Positions 20,201 to 32,800 of a DNA stretch of 64,000 bases are shown in pieces. The DNA lies in contig NC_064042.1 in the NCBI RefSeq assembly GCF_932526225.1, positions 8,528,540 to 8,592,539 on the forward strand, written 5' to 3'. This stretch comes from Nematostella vectensis. Taxonomy: Eukaryota > Cnidaria > Anthozoa > Actiniaria > Edwardsiidae. Under the pieces are notes generated by a model. That model was not told the origin of the DNA. It saw nothing but the letters and a program-made list of their open reading frames with translations, and ran no database searches. Made by a program: the position numbers and the translations under genes. The stretch's first letter is position 1. Each line of letters begins with the position of its first letter.

Positions 20201-23200
20201 CAGGTACCAAGGAGCATGTTGAAAAAAAATATATCCTATTGGAAAATGAAAAGGGAATAAATCATAGTATTTGACTTGTGTCAATCACAAAAGGTGGTTG
20301 GGCTGAGCCTCCTCCCAGCTCCCCCTCCTTTGTTGTGCCTGTCTTTCACCTATGCCTCTTTGAGAGGTTTCTGTGTAAGTCATCGAACGTTCCATCAAGA
20401 AAAATGATATCTGCTGAACAAGCAGATATGGGGTGATTAAAAAACAATAGTATGTTGGGAGGGTTCCCCTAAAAATGATAATAAATCCAAGCCTGATTCA
20501 AAGCAGAAAAAAACTACTTTTGGCAATCTAATATTCATAAAATTAGTCCTTAAAGTTGATTCATATCACTATTAGGGCGTATTTGACATTTTGTACCTTA
20601 TCTTTTCTGATAAATTGACATTTTTCTATGCATAACCTATCATCACTGTAATGTAATAGACAGGGATGGCTTTAAATAGCCTTCTCATAAATTTAATGTC
20701 TACTTTATTTTCTAGATGCCACTGTCACAGTTCCATTCAACAAGGAAAGGATCGTAGCATCCTTTGAAACAATCGTCATTTGCACAGTGGAAAATGAGAA
20801 CTTTGTGGGCTGGTTTAACTTAACAGACAACTCCAAAGTGGACGATAAATATATTACTATTGATGCAGCAAAGAATGGTTATAACTTTAGGCTTCCAGCC
20901 GGCATTCCAGTGTATGCAGCGGGCAAGTACGAGTGCCGGGGTTCCATAAACAAGGCCACTGTTGAATTGGAGGCTACTTGTAACCGTAAGTTTAAATTAT
21001 TATTTTTTAATTGCTATATCTTATGGACATTTCAGTGTATGATATCACTGGTTATATTTTGTCCTGATAGGGCGAGTCAAAATATAAAGACAAGAAAAAA
21101 CTGTTACAATTGGTGATGCTATGCACGCTTTGATTGGACAATAACTTATCCAGTTTGACTGAAATCTACAGTATTTTCCCAATCAACCACAAGAATGTAC
21201 TTAACATCTTATTTGATTCATGATAGCCTACTTGTAGGCTTTGGTAGTTTCTCAGGCACGAAAACACAAAGTTTGTGTACCACAACCGCCATCTTGGATA
21301 ACACGTCCACAGGGGGAGGGGGAGAAAAAATGCACGGGGGAGGGGAAGAGGGAGGAAGAATGCCTACAGGATGGCGGCCGTGTTATGCGAACTTTGTGTT
21401 TTCTGGGTTTTCGTGTCGAAAAAACTATCACGGCCTACAAGTAGGCTAATCCATGAGAAAGCATTAAGAATTGGTTCGTCAAAATGTTTACACGCTGGTA
21501 GTAGAGAGCAATTTGACCAAAACGCTTGTTGAAATACGAGACAAAAAAAATAAATAACAGTGACTTGGACATGAGGATAATGACTCTCATCTTTGTGCAC
21601 CTTAGAGGTTGCAAGTGCACACACACATTAGAAAAATATGCAATTTCAAACAAGCAAAAGCAAATGTCATTTGATTAAAGAAATCGTCCAACCGGGGACA
21701 GAAAAGGATAAAATATCGCTGAAAATTTGTAATCAAACCAGTTTTGCTCCAGCAATATTTTGCATTCTCTCTGTGTTGTTTGGTGTTGGGTCTCTGCACA
21801 TCAAACTTTTCCATATTATAAATGCTAAAGAGGGCCACTCACACTTTCATATCCTCTTGTATTTTTTTCTTATATTTGTAATTTCAAATACAAAGAGTAA
21901 CAAAGCAAAGGTTTATTGACATTCTTTAATGGATTTCATTTCTGCAGTTAATGATGCAAAGGAAGAGCAAGTCCTGCTACTCGGTCAAACAGGAAAAATT
22001 GTCGTCCAGTGTCATTCATACCCAAGATCAACTTTTTCGTGGACCAAGGATGGAGCAGTACTGGACCCCAATGCAGGTCGCCTCAAGATGGATGAATATG
22101 GCTCTATCACCATCTCTGATGTACAGAAGGGAGACGGGGGGAAGTACTCAGTGGTAGCAGATTGGAATGGCCGTAAAACACCCGAAAAGACCTTCACTAT
22201 TATTGTTGGAAGTAAGTAGTTACCTAAATCATCCCCCATGTTATTTTTCAACAGCAGGAGCAATGCTATTATAAATGAATCAAAACAGGAAAATGCAATT
22301 TATATGGCTGATTTATTGACCAAATAGGGTAATATCAGAAATACATAGGGGCGCAATATTGTGCCGTCTTTTTCTGGGAAAGTTAACATTGAGATTAAAT
22401 CAAGACATTTGTTTTCAAATGATCTATAAACCCCTACATATCTGTCCTGCTGGATTTATCCAAGATTTGAAATTAATTAATCCCCCTGTACTTACACTAA
22501 AAAGTGTGTAGCTAGGGTGGGTGAAGGGAAGGCATGCAAACCCTTGACCGTGAAATAATAGCTGTCTTTTTTTACGAATAGCCAGATCTTACAGCTTTCA
22601 TATTATTATGATGCTTATACTGTACCTGCTGTTCACCTGCCCCCATACCCCTCAGGAAATCCTATGTGACAGAGGAATTAGTAAACATCTAAAAGATTAA
22701 CAGACCCCCCACCCTCTCCACTCTTCCTCAAATCCTGGCTATATGCAACTGAGTAATAAGTAAATATTTGAATGATGACTGAATTGATCATTTCGCTTTA
22801 TAGGCATGCCAAAATTCACGCATGCAGTTCCATTACCAAGCCAGATAGTGGGAATCCTCAATTACAACTTCACGTTTTGCTGCAATGCAAGTGGAGATAG
22901 GACTCCCACTATTAGCTGGACCAAGAAAACTCCTTCTGCTGAGATCGGTATTGACTTAGCCAATCCTAGCAAGTATGTCATGAATGATGGATGTCTGGTA
23001 ATAAAGAACCTCCAGACTTCAGATGTGGCTAGCTACAAATGCCTAGCTAAGAACAACATTGGAGAGATCAGTGCTGAAGTTGAGGTCACTCGTATCTCAG
23101 GTAATAGGGATTTCACAGCTACTGTTAACCCTATGGCAACAAATTTGTTGCTTTTTTCATCAAGACTGGCTCTTCTGTGCTAAGGAAATTTGTGTAGCAA

Positions 23201-26200
23201 GAAAATGCAAAATCGTCCTGTTTACTTCATCTATGTGTAAAACATAGAAGAAACAAATTGTCCATAAAAAAATGATTTCAAGGTTTTGTTTTTAATTTCA
23301 AGTTTTTTATTTATTTACAAGTACAATACATAAAAATAGTATTTTAAACCCTTTCCCATCCACCAGATGCGAGAAGTTTAAACCACAATATGGAATTTAT
23401 CTGGAAGTTCAAAGGCTATTAAACAAACCTGGAAGGTCATTTTGGTGATTACACCATGCTTTTAAGCTTTAGAATTCGTTAACATTTAAATCATCAATAA
23501 TTTTCAGCAAAATGGCCTATTATGACACACATTTCCATGAAGCAAAGTGATTATTTATTAAACTATTACAACAAAATAAATTCAAATTATTTTTTGACAG
23601 AACAAGCTGTTATTACCTCTGACATAAAAGATGCGACCAAGGTTGTTGGTGATGCCTTTGAAGTAGCATGTGAGGCTACTGGTGCCTCCCCACTTTCAGT
23701 GGAGTGGAAACGGAATGGATCCCCTTACTTGGGTCAAGAGGTCAGTCAATATCACCTATGAGGATTTTAAATAATGCCTACAACTTGTAAAATCATATAT
23801 ATACCACTTAATGAAAGTATTGCTTCATTCTGAAAGACCAAACTGTGCACATGTTATAAAAAGACCTTACTTGGGTCAAGAGGTAAGTCAATACAATCTA
23901 AATAAGTATGAAGCTTTTGAATAATGCCTTCAACTTGTAAAAGGTCAACTGATATATCTACCACTTGCTGTAGTTACCATAACACAAAAAATTGTATTAA
24001 TGAAACATTACTTCATTCGTAAAGACCACACCCCAGTGCACATGTTATAAGAAGCCTATAATCATTTTGCACCTCTGATAATTTTGCTGTTAAAGGGACA
24101 TTATTCTGTTGTGTTGGGTTTGATAAGAAAGAATGTGTTTTTTTCTAATTTTTCCAGAAATCTAATGGTAAAAGTGTGATAAAGATCCAATCCCTAAAGC
24201 TCAGTGATGCTGCCCAGTTCACATGTACTGCTAGCAATGGTCTTCAGTTTAATGGCAAAGATGTTGTCTCTACAAAGTCATTTAAACTTACAGTTGAAGG
24301 TGAGAAATGCATACTGTATCTAAATTTACATCTAAGAGAGTTAACAAACTCTTTCTCTTATCTAGTGCCTATCGCAAAATATCACCCAATTTTCAGGGAT
24401 CAAAGAGAAACAAAACGAATGCTAACCTTTTCTTTTCTATTCTAAAAATACAGCTCCTCCAACTGTGGTATTGGAAGGATCAAAAACTCCACTTCACTCA
24501 TTTGTTGGAAACACAATTCCTGTAACCATCAAATGCCAGTTTACTGGCTTGCCCATGCCTACTGTAGTAATGACAAAAGATGGAAAGGAAGTTGCCAAAG
24601 GCAACGGCACAGCTCAGCTTGATGTGGTAACAAGTGTAACGTCAGATTTTGGCACATTTATATGCGAAGCCAACAACAAGCGTGGACGCAAGCTCAATAA
24701 CATTATGCTCAAGATGGCTGGTATGTGCATTTAAATTATCAATAATTAGTGGAAAAGCTCCCAAACTTAGTAACCAGGAAATGGAGATATGTGTATGGGG
24801 AATTGTACTGTACTGGAACTACAGTAAGGGTAACAAGCTCTTTTTGTAGCAATATTCTCATGTCCCATATTTCTTATTAACCTTGCTCTCATAGTCCCCC
24901 CTGGTAAGCCATTGGATGTCAAAGCCAACAAGACTTGTGACACAATAACCCTAAGTTGGAAGCACCCTGCATCTGACGGGGGCATGTACATCGAAGACTA
25001 CATTATCTCAGTGGGGTCACGCAAAGAAGCAACTATCGATGACAAAAAGCAGATGTTCAAATTGGAGTCTAAATTTCAAAGGAATACCAAATACAATGTA
25101 TCAATTCAGGCAAGAAACAAAGCAGGACCAGGAGAAAGGGAAACTCTTTACATCACCACAGATAAATATTGTGAGTAAAATGTTAATCTGTCTGTCCCAT
25201 GGCGGTAAATCACCCTTCACATTTTAAACCACTTTCCACTTAACTGTAGAAGCAGATATCACCTGAAAATTCCTTTTTTTCCTCAAATTTTTGTTTTTTT
25301 TTTACAACAGTTTGGATTAGCACATCAATCAAGTGTACATTCCTACAGTAGCTGTTATCAATTTTTCTGCACTTTTGATTGACAAGGGTATTGACAACAA
25401 CTGTATTAACACTCCTAGAAATAGAACCCACCAGGTCCTTAGGATCCATATGACCCCTCTTTTCTATGCCTTAAACAGTTTTCAGTATAAAAGGCTTAGC
25501 CCTGCTCAAGAATAATCAGTATTGTTTTTGAATTCAAAATTCCCAGTCAAAAGCAAGAGACAGGGGAATATAATTCTTCCCAAAAACACCCACCAAACCC
25601 AGACTATTGTCTAAATGAATAGAATAATAATAATGCAAGCCTGTCCCATATGTAGGTATACCCAGTCCCCCAAAAATCACCAGCAAACAGACAGAGTCTA
25701 ATGGTCCAGAGTACATGGTTACATGGGAAGCACCAGACTTTGACGGCCATGACCCTGACCTGAAGTACAGAGTAGAGTGGACAAGAACGTCAGAACCAGT
25801 GAGTGACACGATGAAGTCACCCTTGCTAGACGTCATGGAATACATGATCACAAAGCTAAAGAATGGAGATCACAAACTTGAGGTGTTTGCTGTCAACAAA
25901 GGTGGGGACAGCATGCCAGACAGAAGGGTATTCACCGTCAGTGACTCAGAAAGTAAGTCTTAACATTATCTTATGTTTAATGTCAATTGCTATGCTATTC
26001 TACATTTACAAGTCTTATGCTGTGTTTACAATAGAACTGATATATGCTTACAAATCACCAGGACATGTCTAAGAAGGCAATAGTAAATTATTCTCGATTT
26101 TGAGATTTCAGGTGCACTCATTAGCGAAATACATTAAAATTTACAACAAAATTATATACATCACTGATACTCAATGCATGATTGGGATGCTGCCCCAGTT

Positions 26201-29200
26201 ATCATTTTTTGTTGTGAGTCCCACATTACTTTTTCTGTGGTGTGATGACACATCTGCTTCTTTGGCTACTGCCGCTGTATTTGATTGGCTGTTTTACATT
26301 TTTTTATAGTGTGCTATAGTCATTTAATCATTTTTATATTTCATTACATGTTCTGAGTTTTAGTCACGGATTTAAATGTTAAGTTTTATAGAAGGCGTAG
26401 GGTCTTTGTTCCAGGTTTTTAGTGGAATCATTTACTAACAGTTAAAGAATGTTTATTTTTTTGGTAACCCAGCTGCCAGTCATAATGTTGCTACCATGGC
26501 AACAGCAAATGTCAGTGTGTCACCTCGTAAGTTTATCTGATCAGTCATATTTCTTTTCATTTGCTTAAATCACTTTTAATTGATATTCTTACCTTTTTAT
26601 TCTTAGCAGCACAGAAAACATATTCGGGATTGGCATTATGATATTTCATATTTTTAATCATATTCTGAGCTCACTACAAAACAATGCCTCAAGAAAAATC
26701 ACTTACATTGCGATTTTCTATTAGCCAGTTGAAGAGGTCCATACCCATTAATGTTTCTTTTGATATTTATAATTGTCGTTATTGAAACAAAGTCATACAT
26801 TTATAAAGTAAATGGCTCAATAAACCACTTTTTATTTTACTCTGTATTAAAATACCTTTTTATAATATTTACTAAGGCCACATCCAAACAAACTAACTAT
26901 ATCATCTGTTTTATTTTAATATGCATCGTCTATAAATTAGATGCTATTTTTTGCTTGCATCTGCATAAAATAAAATAGCTGTTTTATTGAATAAACACCT
27001 GCTTAATTATACTAAATGCATAGTTTGTTTTGCTTCTCTGCTTAATCACTTTTTGTTTTGATATGACGCAAATTGCCAAACACTTTTAAAAATCACACTA
27101 TAGTCTAGCCCTTCAAAATAGAAATTAAAAAACTTGTTAAATGTTGGTTTAATCACCGGTCAGATGCCACAGCTCCACCACCAACAACTCCTCCTTTAAC
27201 CACTACAACTGAACCTTCAACTACTGCATCTTTGACAACTGTTTATGTGATGCCGACTTTCCCTGATGGCATCGTGTACACCGATGGTAAGCAGAAATGA
27301 TCCAGACGTCATTCCATTTGAAGCTTTAAATATGCTTACATTTCTGCCATTCTTAAATTTTCTATATTATTCTTGAAAAGCTTCTAAAATACATACATTT
27401 ACAAACCACATCAACTATAAGTCTAACTTGCAAATTTTCAGTAGATTGTTTCTTACTGGTTATTAGATGGGACATTATATGCACTATACAAATTGGTCCC
27501 AAAACCTGTTAAATTTTCAATACAAGTCTTAAAATTCACTTTAAAATGAACTAAACAACCCTTACTTATAGATATAAAAATCATAATTCCAATTCAACAA
27601 TATGAAATGCTTAGCTGATCAATGAAAAAAAATAATAATATGCTAACAGTATGATTTGAATAATTAATTTTTCATTTTGCTTTTAGCTGTTAATTGCTCA
27701 TATTTTTTTTATAATTTGATATCTTTGAGTGTTTTTTTAAATAATAAATAATTTGTTGGTTTGGTATTTGCATGCTGCTTGTTAAGCCAGGAAAGTATTT
27801 TATATTTGCCAGTATATGCTGTAAGTCTATCAAAATACTAACCCTGCTAACAAGCCTTTGTATTCACAGTATAATTTTATTCATGCATTTTTATTTATAA
27901 TAATAATTAATTGCATAGTGTGTATTGCATTGGGAATTGCTCATCACCCCTTGCTAATTATTTTGTCTAATTAAATATTTATGTATTTATATATTATCCA
28001 ATTTCAGAAATCAAAATATAGTCTAGTCGAATTATCGAGTTGTCCTGAAAAAGGCTATTAGACACAGTATTTTGTTTACTTCATAAAATAGAAACAAAAA
28101 GCCCAAGCTGTCGTGGTCTTGTACCAGAAGAATTAATACAATACACCAAAAACTGGAATTCGACTTTGCCAAATTTTTGTCTTTACTCAGACTGTCTGCC
28201 CTGAAGAGTCGAATTCCAGTTTTTGGTGTATTGATTACTTCATAGATTCACTAATCCAGAAACATATTGAGTATCAAATATCACATAATTAAATCTCTCT
28301 ATATATGTTTCTTTGAAAAATACATTTGGCATAGTTTTATTCTCTGATTTCAATCAGAGAATTTTATTTTCCATATTTTCCATTGGATTTTTTTTTGGTC
28401 AACAGCTTTCTGTAAAAAATCATTGGCCTATATCTATAGTGCTAATAACAATGATAACCAGATAACTGATTCTCTCTATTCATATTTGGAAGTAATGATG
28501 CCTTCAGAGGAGCATCGACATTTATGTCAAATAGTCCACATCATTTACTAACCCCCCTCTAGCACCACCACATACTAATCACATTGAATTAACCATGTTA
28601 CTGTTTTTCTCGACTTGCCTTTAGGGAAGCCTACTACTAATCCTACACAAGGCAAGTCCATCTTGAAGGTTTCTTGGTATTTTTTGGTAGAGGTTTTTTT
28701 TTACCTTTCTAAATGCAAACACTAAAATTTTGGTGTGATTTGCTAAATATTTGCAACTTTTATTTAGGATACTGGTAACCAAACTTGAATTAATAAAATT
28801 GTGACAAAGAGATTTACAGTTTTTCTGGTATTGTTTCATCTGTTGACTTCATATCCCATCTCTCACTCTCTCCTACTCACTCTCTCAGTCACTCACTAAT
28901 TCAAATTCATTGTTTGGTGTTCTGCACAATAATGCTGCTCTAATCCATTTGTATTTTTATCTTTGTAAATCCAGTCGCTGTATAATGCTCTTCTGCTCTT
29001 TTTTATTATTATTACTATTTCTATTATTTTAGAAATTTATTCAGCATCTTCATAGAGGTAAATAAAATGCTATCTGTATTGTGTGCCTAAATCATTAATT
29101 GTGAAAAAAGCAGTTAACAAATTAATTAGATAATAAAATAAGCTAGTTAAATAAGTATGTTTGTTAAATGTATTTAGGTATAAAGTATAGTATACTATAT

Positions 29201-30673
29201 AATATACTAGAATCTTTAGTAGACTTTGTCTCGAGTTGTGATAATATTGTTAAAAACAGTGGCATGAGAAAGAAGCTTGCATAATTGTTAAAGTTGGCAG
29301 TCGCTTTTTTACGATGCTTAGAAATGTTTAAATAAAACTGTGTTGTTGTTGTGGTCTCTTTTTTTGTTTGTTTAGCTATGACCAAGCTATCTAAGCTATG
29401 GAACATACATTTTTACGTTCTTACTTGACAGTCAATCTCCGTGCTTTCAACGACATCTCTATGCCATTAAACCCCAAAATTGGCCAGGCCGCAAGCAAAC
29501 CTTTTAGAAGAAAAAAACAGGATGCAATTCAAAATCTCACCTCTTTCGTCTGATCTTTGCCATACGTGCTGTTTTCTTTCCTTAATGGAGTATTTTGCAC
29601 ACTTTGTCAAGCGAATTCAATTCCAACTCTGACTAGACGATACCTTGTATTTCCATTTTCAGTTCCGCCAAAGGTTGGCAAGCGAACTGGCGGAATGAGC
29701 AAGGGAGCGATCGCGGGCATCGTTATTGCCGTGTTGCTGATCGTCCTGATCACAATAGATCTTTTCTGCTGCTTCTTCAATAGTTGTGGTCTCATCTTCT
29801 GTTGCCAAAAGGCAATCTGTGGCGGCGGGAAAACTACCGAGAAATGTGAGTATTGATCAGGCGTTACTGCCTACACCACAGGGCAACCAAAAACTTACAA
29901 CTAATAGAAATAGAACACCAAAAAATTAAAAACACTGTACACACCCATGCGGTTAGGACGATATTGTATATCACATTGACTTATTTCAACAAGTCGAATT
30001 CCGTATTTCAAAGACATAATTCTTAACCTTTTTTTTTGCTATCCTTGGTCTTCCTGTGGTTTCCATGACAGAAAAGATGAAAATCCGAGGCGCGTGGTGT
30101 GTATTATCGTTCTCTTATCTCTTTTAGATGAGGCCGACGGAGAGAAGAAAGGTTCTGAAATGGAGAAACTCAAGTATGTTATTAAAAACTTAATAACTAT
30201 TTATTAAGATTGGCATTTGAATACGGTTTCAACCATTGTGGGGTTCTCTGGCGAAACAAAAATCAAAGCGAATTTTTCCTGAATGGGATCCTTATGTTAC
30301 TTGCGGATTATTTTATGCCCATACATTTTTTTCAAACATTAAATTAAAAAAAGACGAATATATAATCAGTACGTTTCTTTCATTAAAAGTGTAATTTTTC
30401 GGTGCCAGAGGCCTTGTGTTAAGTCATTCTTACATTTCTTTTCTTTCTGTTTTTTTTTTTTTGTAGGAGGGGGGGGGGCTGGAAGTCGGTGCTTATTAAA
30501 TATTTTGTGATTTAGGGAGGGTGCTAGTTTGGAGGGGGCGCTAATTGGAAGCCGGACGCTTAAACGAGCATTTACGGCATTTATAATAATTTAACTAACC
30601 TATTGTATGAACAGATGAACAGTTGTTTAATTCATGTTGTTGTCCCTTCAGACCTGATGCAGAAAATGTGTAA
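17173..30673 (+). CDS. NCAM/Fasciclin-II-like cell adhesion molecule, 14 coding exons
   Basis: Modelled coding exons: 17173-17230, 20716-20985, 21948-22211, 22804-23100, 23601-23740, 24158-24299, 24454-24720, 24895-25170, 25656-25952, 26473-26526, 27164-27286, 28625-28651, 29663-29845, 30128-30173, then 30652-30673 (the fifth and sixth together form Ig4). The sum is 2466 bases, 821 codons plus stop, in frame throughout. Order: signal peptide, five Ig, two FN3, Thr/Pro-rich stalk, TM, short tail. This 5-Ig plus 2-FN3 plan and the TM region (GAIAGIVIAV, then DLFCCFFNSCGLIFCC) match the NCAM/FasII family, where a D-x-x-C-x-F-x-N-x-CG stretch follows the helix. It should mediate homophilic or heterophilic adhesion at the plasma membrane. 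Intron 11 uses a GC donor. All Ig/FN3 borders are phase 1 except the phase-0 split in Ig4. Confidence 0.88.
19566..20100. repeat. Diverged direct repeats in intron 1
   Basis: Blocks such as cacctaatgta, ctgtaggttttagct or ttttgactgtgt, and gatccat recur near 19580-19680, 19870-19950 and 20030-20090 with much divergence. No open frame of note; nature unknown. Confidence 0.4.
20716..24720 (+). CDS. Exons 2-7: five Ig domains
   Basis: Ig1 (20716-20985): VICTVEN, FVGWFNL, GKYECRG. Ig2 (21948-22211): VVQCHSYP and FSWTKDG, but the expected Y-x-C is YSV, so the second disulfide cysteine is missing. Ig3 (22804-23100): FCCNASGD, ISWTKK, ASYKCLAKN. Ig4 (23601-23740 plus 24158-24299): VACEATGA, VEWKRNG, then AQFTCTASN, split by a phase-0 intron. 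Ig5 (24454-24720): IKCQFTG and GTFICEANN, with Met where the core Trp is expected. All are I-set-like. Confidence 0.85.
21226..21446. mobile_element. MITE with TA target duplication
   Basis: About 221 bp with imperfect terminal inverted repeats of about 50 bp. The ends are gcctacttgtaggc and gcctacaagtaggc, each itself nearly palindromic. Inner blocks cgaaaacacaaagttt and its complement also pair. TA flanks both sides (21224-21225, 21447-21448). Non-coding; lies in intron 2. Confidence 0.7.
23723..24056. repeat. 142-bp tandem duplication of the exon 5 edge and donor
   Basis: The end of exon 5 with its donor (ccttacttgggtcaagag|gtcagt, from 23723) is repeated from 23865 as the same exon text followed by gtaagt. 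Flanking blocks (aatgcctacaacttgtaaa, tgcacatgttataa) are repeated too. The second copy has the better donor consensus; using it would retain the intervening 142 bp, which shifts frame. Confidence 0.8.
24895..25952 (+). CDS. Exons 8-9: two fibronectin type III domains
   Basis: The first (24895-25170, about residues 480-571) has ITLSWKHPASDGGMYIEDY and the YNVSIQARNKAGPGE strand. The second (25656-25952, about 572-670) has YMVTWEAPDFDGHDPDLKY and HKLEVFAVNKGGDS. The latter is similar to FN3-2 of the divergent gene (EGPPDRGGDPDMKY), supporting common origin. Confidence 0.87.
26473..28651 (+). CDS. Exons 10-12: Thr/Pro-rich stalk with a 27-nt micro-exon
   Basis: Three small exons (26473-26526, 27164-27286, 28625-28651) encode a Ser/Thr/Pro-rich stalk likely to be O-glycosylated (for example ATAPPPTTPPLTTTTEPSTT). 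Each length keeps phase 1, so each could be skipped without breaking frame. The 27-nt exon (GKPTTNPTQ) has acceptor TTTAG and a GC donor (AAG|GCAAGT), a recognised minor splice class. Confidence 0.7.
28139..28233. repeat. 27-bp perfect inverted repeat
   Basis: Arms 28139-28165 and 28207-28233 (the left reads aatacaccaaaaactggaat onward) are exact complements around a 41-nt loop, inside intron 11 of the NCAM-like gene. Possibly a transposon remnant or a stable hairpin in the pre-mRNA. Confidence 0.85.
29663..30673 (+). CDS. TM exon and cytoplasmic tail exons
   Basis: Exon 29663-29845 encodes a basic-Gly linker, the TM helix and a Cys-rich juxtamembrane segment typical of NCAM/FasII proteins. 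Exon 30128-30173 adds YEADGEKKGSEMEKLK and exits in phase 2. The final exon 30652-30673 adds KPDAENV and the TAA stop at 30671-30673. The tail is very short (about 50 residues after the helix), unlike vertebrate NCAM-140/180. Confidence 0.82.
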
Positions 30674-32611
30674 CCTAAAAGAAAGATCAGAAAAACAGCA
30701 GAATACACCACGCATAAAATGAAGATCTGTGTCTCATGAACAAATGAAGTCCCTCACAACAGGGACTAAGAGGCTTAGTATGAAGGACATAAGTTAACTT
30801 ATAAGCAGGTTTTTTCCTGTGGATATGTTGAATTGCATTAGGTTCTATACTTAAAATTTGAAGACATTTATAAGGAAATGGTTTTTACTCGTGTGTAGCC
30901 ATATTCCTCTCTGGGCCTCTTGGTGATGCAAAGTGCTAAGATTAGGATAATGCAAGTAGTGTAGCTATTCAATAGCATTATTTAAGGTATGGAACATAGT
31001 TTTGATTTGCAAAGGAATAATTATCTATGACATTCAGTGTGAGCATTAGCATATTCCTCTTTTAGTTTAGTTTTATCATATCCATAGCGTAAAATCTTCC
31101 TCTTTTTATATGTAACTTATCGTGACTATAACCAAACGATCAATGCATTCGATTTAGAAAATAAGGTAGGTATTGATGCATTCTTTGTGATCTAAATAAC
31201 ATTGTCTTCCATAGCTGTACATCATAAGCAGCAATTAGGGTTAAGATGGACCAACTATAATATGCTGGTTCCACTCCTAGCACTGCCAATAATAACTGCG
31301 GCAATAATTATACTTCGTACTTGCTGCTTAGGTGGAGATAGAAACAATGACAAAGTATTGCATTATTATCATTCCCTGTTGTCTTCTGCTCTTTATCTGT
31401 TTGAGACCATGTTTTGTTTTTATGGGGAGGGTATGTTATTGTACTTTTTTCCACTAACCTGCTAACTAAACAAGAATTCAAGAAACTTTTAACATATTTT
31501 CTGGTTCATTATTTTTTCCAGGTTTACATGCTTCAGGAAAAAATATGTGTTGCTATAATTAACATATCTTGAATATGGGAAACGTTTTTATTGAAAGCTA
31601 TATATGCAAGTGTCGTGTTTCTAACTATACCTAAGCAGATAATATCAGGGCATACTTTACTAAGATGAACATAATTTTCTGCTAACATTACTGTTTATTT
31701 ATCAATATAATTTTTCTAGGATATTTTACTACTTAAAATATGATGATAGAAAAGATTTTTTTCCTAAATAAACTGAGACCTGAAATTAACGCTAATGTGT
31801 GTAAAACGAGTCTTCATTTATATATTTTTTCTATCTATTTAATAATCTTATTGATTATAGTGCCCGTCGTAAGAGATGCAAACTTTTCATGAATGCCTAA
31901 TTGTACTAACAATCAGGCAATATTATCTGCTGCAATGCAATGAATACCACCGTTACCAAACCACCCTGGCGCAAAACTTCATTTCCCCTGAGAACTGTTA
32001 ACTCGCGACGATCCTCTGCGTTGTTCAGCCACTCCACAACAACAAATTTCTTGAAGGTCATTTTGACTTGATCACTAAAATTCGATAAAATTCACTAAAA
32101 TCACGGAGATTCGCTAAGAAAATGCAACCGGCACAATCCAACGAAAACCAGTACAAGTCGGCGACATCCCAGGCAGCCAGCAAGGGGGGAATGACGTATG
32201 CAAAAAAAAGCGGATTCTGATTGGGTGATGTTGATTACAGAACGTAAGATCGTGTCATAACAAGCCGCACGCTCTTAACAACGGAATTTTTTACCCCGGC
32301 CCCTGTGGAGATCGATGCTTTTTGAGCGTCGTAGGCTCGGCATTCCAGGTAACACTTCGATCAACTAATCCCAATACCTACGCCGCTGGGGGAAGAGATA
32401 TTGAGGAGGGCTTCGTAATATGCTTAGCTCCTTTGTATTGTGGTATAACCATCTCAGTAGATTTCGGCTAGCAAGTTCTTGTGGCAACTTCACTGTTGTT
32501 GATATAGGAATCCCAACTTAATGGGTTCCCCTCCACACCAAATACATCATATGTATAGGTATTGTTGGGTAGTTGCCAATGGTATGAATATTAAAAATGA
32601 GATTATAAGGT
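30674..32611. other. 3' UTR of the NCAM-like gene and intergenic DNA
   Basis: AT-rich, without a convincing gene. An AATAAA at 31767-31772 is one candidate polyadenylation signal. The GC content rises abruptly near 32612, where the integrated viral element appears to begin. Confidence 0.5.
31906..32061 (-). CDS. Possible short ORF or first exon, unknown
   Basis: Open frame of 51 codons starting MTFKKFVVVEWLNNAEDRRE with an A-rich context before the ATG. It might be the first exon of a minus-strand gene, or chance. It faces the 3' end of the NCAM-like gene and I cannot identify further exons. Confidence 0.2.
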   Translation of the reverse strand: MTFKKFVVVEWLNNAEDRRELTVLRGNEVLRQGGLVTVVFIALQQIILPDC

Positions 32612-32800
32612 TAGTGGCAGTTGGCTCCGTAAGGGCAGCCCCTTCCCCGTGCCGTGCAGGATCTGCGGCATAGGGACGCAGTCAGAGACGCGGTTGTGCC
32701 GCCCCTGCGGAGCGAATCGTGTAGGGCAGAGGATGCGCGGCACCGAGAGGCGCGCTCGGGAATGGTTCGCACTCGTCCTGTCTGATATCGCAGCCCGCGA

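Noticed and set aside
31202-31465. 87-codon ORF with hydrophobic segments
   Set aside because: Lies in AT-rich 3' flank, starts at a non-ATG codon and shows no family resemblance.
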